Part shown: piece by piece, positions 15,101 through 27,100 of the stretch | Layout: every line of letters begins with the position of its first letter | Position numbering within the stretch: position 1 is the stretch's first letter | From: Saccharina japonica | Taxonomy: Eukaryota > Sar > Phaeophyceae > Laminariales > Laminariaceae | Reading direction: 5' to 3' | Assembly (NCBI GenBank): GCA_008828725.1 | Contig: MEHQ01000818.1 | Span: forward strand, 22,454 to 86,453 | DNA: 64,000 nucleotides | Made by a program: the position numbers and the translations under genes | Notes under the pieces: generated by a model | The model's input: the letters and a program-made list of their open reading frames with translations, nothing else | The model's database searches: none | What the model was told of the DNA's origin: nothing

Positions 15101-18100
15101 GTCGCCATACACAGGCCCGTATTGGGTCGGCTACCTTCGTCGTTCGTCGTGTGAGCGAACATATCAACGCTCGACGTATTTGAATATGTGTTGACATTCC
15201 AACTGAGTGTACTTCGCCTGTGGAGAGCAATAGGTAAAACCCCATGTTGTTCCATTGTGAATCCGACAAGCTACAATGCAGGAGTCGCCCTCTTGCCATA
15301 CTCGCACGCCCCCCCCAGGTCCTACTCAGGTTGCCACGGAAACCCCTGTCGCCCAGGGCCAAACACCCCAAGCACCGTCCAACACCATCGGTTAGTGCCA
15401 CCCAAATCTGAGTAATGATGTAATTGATGAACACCATGTGGTTCGCGTTGGGATTACCGCCTAAGCGAAAACCAAGCCTTTGTGGAAACTGGAGGTCGAC
15501 AGACACAGGCCGGTATTGAGGTCGAAAAACCTCTGTAGTTTGTCGTTTGGGCGAACACCTCGACGCTAGAAGTATTTGAATGTCTATTGGCATTCAACCT
15601 GGGCGTACATTCTTCGCCTGCGAAGAGAAATTGTGAATTAGGCATGTTGAGCCATCGAGACTCCGACCTAGCTATCATGCAGGATGCTACACGTCTTAAA
15701 GATTACGACATCGTTACCAACATCGCAGCTATTGTTCCGAGCATCAATGCTCGCCCTCTTGGCATACTCGCATGCCTACCCCAAGCCACACTCAAGTCGC
15801 AACAGATATCCCTGTCACTCAGGGGCAAATAACGCAACACCGTCCAAGATCATCAGTTAGTGTTGTCCATACCTGAACGAACCATGTAGTTGTTGCGTAT
15901 GGTGTGTTTGTTGCTTCGAATACCGCCAAAGCCAGACCCACGTATACTTGGATATTGTACGTCGCCAGCAAAATGCCAATATTAACATCCGTTACTTCTG
16001 TAAATCGTGATTGAAGCGATCCATACACGCTAGTGTAGATGCATTATAATATTTTCAGTAAACTTCATCTGAAAATGCAACCTTGGCCTGTCTAGGGCCT
16101 TTGTAAATTGCCCCAAGTTGTACAATCGTGAATCCGATCAAGTTACAGTGCTGCATGCTGCACGTCTTTTCATCGACGGCGCCGTTACCGATACTGCGGT
16201 CGCCGTTCCGAACATGTTTGCTCGCCCACGTTTCACACTCGCACGCTTATCGCAGGTCCCACTCAAGTCGCTACAGAACTCCCTGTCACCCAGGGCCAAC
16301 CAACCCCAGCACTGTCCAACACCACCGGTTAGCGCTGCCCACATCTGAGCGAACGATGTGGTTGATGTACACCGTGTGGTTCGCGTTGTTATTACCGCCC
16401 ACCAACAAACAATGATGTGCGGAAATTGTAGGTCGTCAGGCACAGACCCGTATTAAAGTCGGCAACCTCTGGGTTCGCTGTTTGGGTAAACGTCTCGACG
16501 TTTGACGTTTTTTTTTTAATATTTGGGGACATGAAACCTGAGTGTACATCCTTCGCCTGTGAAGAGAAGTCGTGGAATGCCCATGTTGTACCATCGGGAA
16601 TGCACCCTAGCTACGATGAAGGATGCTATAAGCCATACAAATGACGATGCCGTCACCGACACCGCGGTCATGGTTCCGACCATCTATGCTCGCCCATTTG
16701 TCGTACTTGCTCTCCTATTCAAGGTCCCACTCAAATTGCCACGGAAACCCCTGTCACCCATGGCCCAACCATCCAAGCGCCGTTCAGCACCATCGGTTAG
16801 TGCTGCGCTGATCTGAGTAAACCATGTAGTTGACGCACGCCGTGTGATTCGCATTGCTATTACCGCCAAAGCCAGACATAAGTATTTGTGGAATTTGTAG
16901 GTCGCCAGACACAGGCCCGTATTGAGATCTGCTACGTCTATAGTTCGTGGTTTGGGCGAACATCTCGGCGCTCGACGTATTTGAATATATGTTGACATTC
17001 TACCTGAGTGTACATCCTTTGCCTGTGAAAATCAGTCGTGGTTTGCCCATGTTGGTATATCGTGAATGTGACCTAGCTACACTGCAGGAAGCCACACTTC
17101 ATACAAATGACAATGCTGTCGCCTACACCGCGATCATTGTTCCGAAAATATATACTTGCCCGCTTGCCATACTTGCTCGCCTATCCCAGGTCCCACTCAA
17201 GTCCCCACGGAACCCCCCGTCACTCAGGGCCAAACGACCCAAGCACCGTCTATCACAATCGGTTAGTGCAGTCCATATATGAAGGAACGATGTACTTGAC
17301 GCTTACTGTGTGTTTCTCGCTGCTACTACTGATAGACCCAGACCCAAGTATGCATGGATGGTGAAGGCCGCCACAAAACGGCCAGTATTGAGGTCGGTTA
17401 CTTCTGAAATTCGTCATTGGAGCGATGCCTCCGATGCTTGATGTCGTTGGATATGTGTTGTGAAGTGTACTTGAGAGTACAACTTTAGCCTATGTAGGGC
17501 CTTTATTAATTGCCTACGTTGTACTATCGTTTAATCCGACCAAGTTATAATGCTGCATGATGCACGTCATATGATTGACGCCGTCGTCACCGACACCGCG
17601 GTCGGCGTTCCGAACGTCTTCGCTGGTATTCTTGCCACACTCGCACGCCTATCCCAGGTCCCACTCAAGTAGCCAAGGAAACCGCTATCGCCCAGAGCAA
17701 GACGACACAAGCACCGTCCAACACCATCGGTTAGTACAGTCCATATCTGAAGGAACCATGTACCTGATGCGTACTTTGTGATTTTTGTTGCCATTACCGA
17801 TAAACCAAGACCCAAGTGTACGTGGATGTCGGAGTTCGTCGCCATATGGCCAATATTGAGGTCGGCTACCTCTGAAATTCGTCATTGGACCGATCCCTCA
17901 GATGCTAGATGTCTTTGAATTTTGTTGTAAACTCCCCTTGAGAGTACAACCTTCGTCTATGTAGGGCCTTTGTTAATTGCCTATGTTGTACTATCGTAAA
18001 TCCGATCATATTATAATGCTGCATGCTACACGTCATATGTTTGACGCCACCGTTACCGACACCGCGGTCGGCGTTCCGAACGTCTTTGCTCGACTCTTTG

Positions 18101-21100
18101 CCACACTCGCATGCCTACCCCAGGTCCCACCCAAGTCGTCAAGGAAACCGCTATCACCCAGAGCGGAACAACTCCAGCACCGTCCAACACCATCGGTTAG
18201 TGCTACCCGCATCTGAGTAAACCATGTAGTTGACGCACACCATGTGTTTTGCGTTGTTAATACCGCCAAAGCCAGAACCAAGTAATTGTGCTAATTGGAG
18301 TTCGTCAAACGCAGGCCCGTATTGAGGTCGGCTATATCTGTAGTTCGTGGTCTTGGCGAACATCTCGACTCTCGAAGTATTCGAATCTCTGTTGATGCTC
18401 AACCCTAGTGTAAATCCTTCGCCTGCGAAAATCAATCGTGTGTTGCTCACATCTGAAGGAACAATATAGTCGATGCACAACGTGTGTTTGACACTGCGAA
18501 TACCGCCAAAGACATAACCGAATATCTATGGATATTGGAGGTAGTCAGTCACAGGGCAGTATTGAGGCCGGCTGCCTCTGCAGTTCGTCGTTGGAGCGAT
18601 GCCCTCAGAGCTAGACGTCTTCAAATGACAGTTGTAAACGCCACCTTAGAGTACACCCGTAGTCTGTGTGGATCCATCGTGAATTGCTTATGCTGCACTA
18701 TCCCTAGTCCGATCTAGCTAAAATACCAGATGCCACACAATATGAACTTGACGACGACTATATGTCGATGTTGGGGAGCGTCAGAAACAGGCCAATGTTG
18801 CGGTCAACTACCTCTGTAAATCGTCATTTAAGCGATTCATACGACGATAGACATGTTTGGATATCACTGGAAACACTACGAGTGTACCCCCCCTGTCTGG
18901 GTGCAGCCTTCGTGAAAAAACCCTATGCTGTACCATCGCCATTCCGAAGTAGTTATAATGACAGTTGACGAAATTGACGTCGCCATCACTGATACCGCGG
19001 TCGGCGTTCCGAACACCTCTGCTCACCCGTTTGCCATTATTGTACGCCTACCCCAGGTCCTATTGGAGTTGACAAGGAAAACCCAATCACCGAGGGCCCA
19101 ACAACCCTGGCGCCGTCCAACATCATCGGTCAGTGTTGCCCAGATCGTTAGTTACCATATTGTGGATGCATACCATGCGTTTCACTTTGCTACAGCTGCT
19201 AAAGTCAGACCCAAGTGTATGTGGATATTCGATGTCGCCCACAGGCCGGCAAATATTTCGGCTACGTTTGTAATTCGTTATTTGAGTGACCCCCTCGACG
19301 TGACAAGTCTTCGAATATCCACCGCACACACTAGTGTAGTCGACTTTCGGTGATACGTGTTTATATGTCAACTGTTGTGGAACCTGGGGTAGGAGTACGA
19401 GTACATCAAGAAGGCGTGCAGAGGTGTTCGGAACGCAGACCGCAATGTCGGTGACGGCGCCGTCAATTTGCATATATGTAGCACCCGGCACATTGTAACT
19501 GGATTGGATTGGCAACAGCACCACATAGTCTATTCAGGATGGTGGTACGTTGTTATCCTCGCTCATTTCTTCTTACGCCTGCCCCTTGATGCCCTGTTCA
19601 CCGAACCCCCATGCCAGATCCAACACAACCGCCAACGAGAGATGCATCAACTCCGAGCCCGACGTTGTCAGCGACGAGCCCTGACCCATTCATCGAGCCA
19701 GCGGCTACGACACCGGTACCGACACGAGTAGCTGATCACACATCAGCCCCAGAGTCAGTCACATCGTCCGCGCCCCCACGTGTGGCGCCATTCTCAGCAA
19801 TACGGCCCACACAGGAAGGAACCATTTCCCCGATTATATCACCATCGTCTGCACCAGTATCGCCTACTCCCGAAGCGCCGTTACCCACACAAACTGCTGT
19901 GGTTCCATCATCGGGGTCTCCCGTCACAGGTAAGGGAGCGCGCGGACGAAACACTGTTTAGGAATGGTCGGGTACATTGTATGTGCTTGCCAGCGTGAGC
20001 TATGCGCCGTCTATGTATGGTAACTTCGTATTTTTCTCCAGGGGTAGCTTCACGACGGGCGACACTTGGCATTATACCCAGTTTCATTACATGAATGTAA
20101 AAACATTGTGATTAGTGGTTTTTCTGCTCGTACACCCCACACGTTTAATGTGGTAGATCACGGAAGGAGCCCCGCGGATAGAGTGGCCAATGGAATGCTT
20201 GACTCATACGACGCGGAACCTCCCATGCTGATAAGTGCTACTAGCTACACATCATGTTTATATATGTAGGCGCTTCTCGCAATCTCTACGAGTGGTGGAA
20301 AATCAAATATTGCACCAGGTATCGTTAACGACGTGCACCGTCAACCTCTTAGCTTAAGATTATACCGTCTCACTGTGCCTTGACAACGTATTCCCCCAAC
20401 GCAAACACCATCGCCAACCCCATCGCCAACGGCAGTTCGTTTAACTTCCGGCCCAACTTCGTTGAAGACGCCAGCTCCTTCAACACAACCGGCAGCCGCC
20501 GCTCCAGTGCCGACGACAGTATCCCATCCGACATCAGCCCCGGCGTCAGTTATTGTTTCCGAAGTACCCACTGCTGTGCTCATCTCCAGAACACCATCGA
20601 CGACGGAACCAACGCTTCCATCTATTCTACCACCGTCGTCTGCATCACCATCGTATACTTCCGAAACGCTGGCGCCCACAACAACTACGGCCACTCAAAC
20701 ATCGGAGGCTGCCGTCACAGGTGAGAGAGCGGGCGGAATAAGCTTTGTCTAGGAAAGGGGGAATGTAGCGTTAATGTACATCTTGTTTTCATTTTGGGGG
20801 AGCTTTATGATAGGTGACCCTAGGCATTATGCCCTTTTCATGTCGTTAACGTCAACGCGATGTGGTGCCTGGATGGTCTGCTGGTTAATGACGATATTCG
20901 ATTGTTGGCAGGTCGCGTAACGAGCTCCGTAAAGGTGACTTACTCAACGATTGACGCGTAAGAAGTAGGATATCGCATGCTAATAGGGATTGCACTCTCT
21001 TGCTAGCTAAACGGAATTTAGAGATGTTTCGTTCACTCTCTGAAGACGGTGGAAACTATTTCACACCAAGTATCGTCTTAGAAAAGCAAAGGTTTCCTCT

Positions 21101-24100
21101 TAGGTCGATATTCATCCGTTTTCCTGCCCCTTGATGACCAATTCCTCAAACACGAACGACAGTACCAACACCATCGGCAATGGAACTTCAGACAACGCCC
21201 AGTCCAATTTCAGTGACGCCACCACCTCCTTCAAATCCGTTTGCGGGAGAAACTCGAGTGCCGGCAGCAGTAGTTGATCTGACGTCATCCCCGGAGTTAG
21301 TCGTCGATGAAGAACCACCAACTATAACAGACTTCTCCGAAACGCCGTCAACAATGGAACCAACGCTTTTGGCCATTCTACTGCCGTGGTCTGCACCAAT
21401 ATTGCCTGCTATCGAAACGCTGGCGCCCACAGAAGGTACTGTCGTTCCACCATCGGAGGCTCTCGTCGAAGGTGAGAGAGCGCGTGGAAGAAGCACCGCA
21501 TATAAATGATGGTATACGTAGTTCGGTGCTGGTCAGTGTGGGCTATGGGACGTGTATGTAGATCGAAATTTGTTTTGATACTGGGGTAGCTTCATGACGG
21601 GCGACACCAGTCTCTAACCTCCTTTTCGTGGCTATCATACCCAAACCCTGCGTTTTCTGGTGGTGCTGTTCGTACACACTGCTATTTTAATGTGGTAGAC
21701 CTCGAAAGGGGCCAAACCGCCAAAATGACTAACGCAATTCTCCAAGCACCGACTTTTTACCTCGATATGACATCGCGTACACCCGTGACATGATGACTCA
21801 TTTGCCTACACCCAATGACAGTCCAAACCCCATCACCAACGGCAGTTGGTTCATCTCCAAGTACAACGATTTCAGCGGTGATTACAGCTCCTTCGATGCA
21901 GCCAGCGGTTGCCACGCCAGTACCGGCAGCAGCAGCCGACCCCACGTCAGCCCCGGAGTCAATCACTGGTTCAGAGCCACCAACTGTTGCCCCCTTCCCC
22001 GGAATACCGAGGACAATGGAACCGACGCTGCCCCCGAACACATCACCGCCTGCGTCGACATCGGCTGCAGTCGAATCGCTAGAGCCCACAGCAACGACTG
22101 TGGCTCTATCCTCGGTGAATTCCGTCCCAGGTGAGAGCGCGGACGACATTACCATTGCCCATGACTGTTTTCGACATGCCGGCAGTGCTAGCACCGTGTG
22201 TTTTAAACGGCTAGAGTCTGACTATAGTCACTCGAGCGCTTTACGTACTACATGCCGGTCACTTTTAGAGATTCCAGACGCCAAACCCGCTTGATTGGCA
22301 TGGGTTTTCTGCGAACACGGCGTACGTCGTGTTTGGGGTTCTAGTACACGCAGAATGTTCGGTGTTACATGCTATAATTCGCGAGATAATCCGTAAAATG
22401 GACCAGCGGCATGTTCGCCACACCAGACCTCACGTTTCAACGTGCAAGGCCTTTCCTCTACGGCGACACAGCGTTTTCCAGATTCATCCCTCTACGACGC
22501 TTCGGCTGGTAGAAAAGTGTGCATCGTGTGGGGCGTGCGGCCTATAACCCTGCTGATGGTTCCGAGGTAAACCATTCCGTCTATACTTCCGACTTTATGC
22601 CGCGTCCCCCCTAACTGATGCCAGTGCCAACACGAGCACCAACCGCTGTTCGTTTAACACCGAGTCTAACTTCTTCAGTGACGCCCCCGGCTTCTTCAAA
22701 CCTGCTAGTGACCGCCCATCCAGTTCCCACCGCACTCTTCGATCAGACCACAATCTCGGAGCCATTTACTCTTTCAGTGCCCCCAACAGCTGCATCGTTT
22801 CCCGAACCACCATCAACAGCGGAGCCAACGCTCTTGCCGCTTACACCACCGTCGTCGGCACCAATACCGCCTACTGTCGAAGCTGGTACTGTGGCTCGGT
22901 CCTCAGAGGATCGAGTCCGGGGTGGGACCGTGTACAGCAGAAGCACTGTCTAGAAACGACATACGAACTATGTTCGTCCCCAGCTATGATACTGTGTATG
23001 AACAAGTTTCCTCTGCATCGTTTGCGAACATAGTATGCATGTCCGTATCAGTGGTTGAAGTGTCAAACACGTTTGAATGTTTGCATACGTTCCCCGGGTA
23101 ATCGGTTTAGTTCATATTCGCGCTGTTCTCCTCACGTTTCCGTGTGCTACAGTGGAAGTCGCAAGAACTTCCACACGCCTAATGGTTCAACGTAAAGCCT
23201 ACCACATTGAACCTCACATCTCAACGGGCAGTGGCTTTGCTTGACGGCTACAATTCGTTGCCCATTTTCACCGACGTCTACCTGTATGTGGGTCTTGGTA
23301 TATTATGCATCGTTTGTGACGTACGCCCTACCGTTTCCCCGCGATACGTCTCTGACTCGATGGTGCGCTCCCACAACCGTACGCCAGTGCCAACGCCATC
23401 GCCAACGACTGTTCGCCCATCGCCGAGTCCGACCGCAGTGACGCCACCAGCTTCTTCAATCCACCCAGCAGCTGGTACTCCATGGCCGACAAGAGTAGCT
23501 CCTTCGACGACAGCACCAGCATCAGCTACTCGTTCAGAGCCTGTAATCGCTGCGCCATTTTCGGAATCACCAACGACTACGACAATGCACCCGACCTCTT
23601 CGTCGAATCTACTACCGTCGTCTGCACCAATATTGGCTCCTTTTAAACCTATGCCGGCCACAATTACTACATTAGGTCCGTTGCCGGAGAAGCCCGTCGT
23701 AGGTGAGAGTGTGTACGAAAACACCCCCGTGTAGTATTGTGTCTATATTTGTGTTCGGCTAGTCACCATGCATGCTAAACTGGTTAATTCTTCCGACACG
23801 ACTTTCGGATCCGTCACACAGTTGTCGACAGGAAGATTAAGCTGCGCCCGGCGTGGAGAGTTGTATGTTTTTTTTTATTGGCAGGCGGCATCGGTCCTGT
23901 TTGTTATTCTCGCACGCTGCGTATTCGTAACTATGCTAGAACGTGAAGGAACCCACACGCCAGATGGATGAACGATCGCTTTGCAACATGGTACCACAGG
24001 TTCCAACGAGGGGTGTATTCCCTCGCCAGCCGCAGAGTGTCGAACCTGATAATAGCCATTGATAAATTTGTGGGTACGTCAAAATTCGATATCGTTGAGG

Positions 24101-27100
24101 ACGTGCAGGCCGATGTCGTTAAACCTTTTATCGATGCCATGCTCTTCACGCCTCTGCTTTAATCACCTGCTACGACAAACCCGATGCTAGTCTTAACACC
24201 ATCACCGACGACAATGCGTTCATCTCCAAATCCGATTGTTTCAGGCACGGAGCAAGCTCCTTCTATCCAACCAAAGCATGGGGCACCAGTTCCGACAGCA
24301 GTAGCCGATTCGACATCCAATTCGCCGGCGACTCCAATCTCTGCCCCTTTCTCCGGAGTATCGCCTATGATGACAATACAACCGATGTCTTCGACAAGTT
24401 TACCACTGTCGTCTGCACCAATAGCAGCTACTGTAGACACTATGGTGCCGACGGGTTCTACGATGGCTCCATCCTCAGGGACTACCGACGGAGGTAAGAG
24501 CGAGCGCGGTAGAATCTGCCAAGCGCTGTTAATGTGTACGTTGTAAGTGCCAGCCGACGTAAAAGGTTTTACTATGAGGTTTCGGATGGCACGCGCCTGG
24601 ACTCCTTGACGAAGTTCTCAACCGCACTAAGCAGCGGCGCGAGGCGGATTTGAATGCTTAGGGTGAACGAACAGCTTCGCTTCTACTTGCGCTGTTCCTG
24701 CACTCCGACGTGTTCAGATCGACTGAAGTACTACCACACGTGACCTCAAATACAAAACGGCGATGAGCCACCCCGCTCTACGCCCTTGTGCAGCGCCAGC
24801 GATCTTTGTCGGTAGTGCTATTTAAGTTGGTATGCCTGAAATATGTCACATACGCCGGCTAGGCTTTGCTCGATCATCTATGTGGTGCTGTTAGCACCCA
24901 ATATTAGCCTGATCAACACTCACGGTAAACCAAACGGAGCTGAAGGAAGGGGCATCCTGTCACGTTCTGCTGGTAACTTCCTGTCGATGCCCTTACAAAC
25001 GTCACCATTTGTCCCGGACATTGGTTGTTCGACTTCTTTATAGGCTTTGATTTAGAAACATCGGTAAACGCTCTTAGAAGGGTCTCTGTTCGCCCTCACA
25101 ATGGAGTTTGGACTGGTTTTGCTAGCTCGTACATATATCGGAATATCAGTCCGAGCCCCGGTACGACAGGGCTTAATATAATATTCTCGTTGTTTCCGGT
25201 GTCGCTGTCTTGGCTCCGCATGCTTCATGTCACCCAGCGGCGGTCAAGGTGTATGTACCATTTGCCCCTCCTGCAGAATCGGAAACGCCTTCAACGCCGA
25301 TCGCTGATAGTGATCCAGTGACAGAAACGCCTGTGGAAGCACCACCGGCTCAAGGTTCTCCATCGACTGGACGACCAGTTACCGAGCCAATAGCACGGGA
25401 CATAGATGAAGCCTCGCCGACTGGACAGAGTCCCACACGCACCGACCCGAGTACGGAAGTACCTGTTCACACGCCTGTACCAACGCCTGTCGTAACGCCG
25501 ATCTCTGAGAATGTTCCCATGCCAGAATCGCCTGCGAAAGAACCGATAATACAGGACTCGCCAGAGGCTGAACCGCTAGGTGCTGAGCCAGCCGTAAGCA
25601 AGGTCGATACTGTGGCACCAACTGCGGAGCACCCGCCGTTCCTGCCACAGCCAGTTGCCGAGCCGACAACAAGTGACAGTGAGGCAGGTTCGACAACGGC
25701 GGAAAGCTCAACCCAAAACGACTCTAGCGCGGAGCCACCTGTTGAAACTCCCGTGGTACCACCAATCGCTGAGAATGCTCCCGTGGCAGGAGCGACTGCA
25801 AAAACACCGTTGCCAGTGGGTCCTCCAGCTGCAGGAGAATCAAGTCCCGAGCCGACGACATACAATGTCGATGACGTGGCACCAAAGGCGCAGAGCCCAA
25901 CGCTCATCGGTCCGATTGCTGTACCTGCTAGTCAAGCGCCTTTGGACAAAGCAACCGGCAACAACGCTCCGGCGGCAGTAGACGTTGTCAAACAACCGCT
26001 GGCACAGAGGCGTCCAGTGATAGAACAGCCAGTTTCTACGGCCACAGCAAACGAGGTAGATGCAGGCGTACCACCGGCGGAAAGCCCCACATTCATGGAC
26101 TCCATTGCCAAACCTTCTAGCCAAGCACCTGTGCAAACGATAATCTCCGAGGATGATCCTGCGGCAGTACAACCCGTGGAAACACCGGTAGCACAGGGGT
26201 CGCCAGCAGAGGAACAGCCGGTTTCTGCGCCTGCAGCAACAACTGGCGAAATAGGGTCCCCAACGATAATGGGCCCAACATTCGTGAACCCGATTTCGCA
26301 AAGTCCTGGTCAAGCACCCGTAAACACAGCGACCGCTGGTCATTCTCCAGTGGCGGGGGCGCCTGCGGCAACACCAGTGGCACTGGTGTCACAGGATTCA
26401 CCATCGGCAGAGCAGCCAGTTGCTGCGCCAACAACAAACGCCGTCACAGTAGCCCCACCATCCGTAGAAACTCCTGCTCAACCTTCTGTGGAAACGATAA
26501 ACGATGATAATTCCCCAGCCGTAGAACAGCCAGTTTCTGCTCCGGCGGCCGAACACGAGGTAGAAATAGCAGCGCCAGCGGTAGAGCAACCGTTTGAGGC
26601 GCCGACAGAAAGCGGTATAATTGTGGTGGCACCAACCGAGCAGAACCCGACACCCATCGTCCAGACTTCTGAAGCCCCTGGCCAAGGTCCTGTGGAAGCA
26701 GCGATTGCCGAGAATGCTCCGGTGGTAGAAGAGCCGGTTGCACAGGCGTTTCCAGCAGTAGCACAGCCAGTTTCGTCGCCGCCCGCAAACGAGGTAAACG
26801 TCGCACCGCCAACGGTGGAGCGCCCAATGCCCTCTGGTCCGTATACGGAGCCTGCGCTTTCACCCATTAGCGCTACTGCCTCTAATCCGGTGGTTGCCGA
26901 CGAACTTGATCCCGAACCGACGGTTGTGTTCCCGTCAACAGTAGCAGAGCTTCCTCCATCACGCACCCCATCAGATCCAGGCTCATCTCCTGTAGCCAAA
27001 GTCGAGCCTGCGTCTGCAGCTTCCCCTTTGTTTGGTTCGCCGACCATAGCGCCGTCATCAACCGCACAAGAGGTAGGTGGAAGTACCTCATGCCAGGCTA

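Larger units (their letters stand above)
1..19360 (+). repeat. Tandem array of ~460-bp exon-bearing units (37 recognisable copies)
   Basis: The unit recurs from the first base of the window, so the array continues to the left. A typical copy holds, in order, a block with caccgacaccgcggtcgg, a pyrimidine-rich stretch ending in ctcag, a 72-nt Thr/Pro-coding exon, a gtcagt or gttagt donor, and about 390 bp of intron including the recurring cctgagtgtactgc. Spacing between exon starts is mostly 445-475 bp; shorter units (about 340 bp near 1394, 385 bp near 15319) carry intron deletions. The array is interrupted by an insert near 4402-4650 and a LINE at about 12922-14648. Around 18440-18760 two partial units lack the exon. 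Intron DNA is as conserved as exon DNA, so whole units were duplicated. Confidence 0.9.
19560..24600 (+). repeat. Seven tandem ~660-820-bp units, each with one long phase 1-1 exon
   Basis: Exon starts lie at 19618, 20436, 21163, 21822, 22625, 23388 and 24191. Similarity extends into the introns: after the donor several units share gagagagcgcgcgga-type sequence and a later ggggtagcttcatgacgggcgacac block. The units are more diverged than the mini-exon array, so this amplification looks older. Confidence 0.85.

Noticed and set aside
1247-18220. Repeated + strand frames with DTAVGVPNISARLL and SQVPLKSPRKPLSPRAQQ
   Set aside because: These are the intron block and the exon read in another frame. 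They cross the splice sites, have stops in several copies and end irregularly. Only the Thr/Pro frame is free of stops in all intact copies and matches the phases of the later exons.
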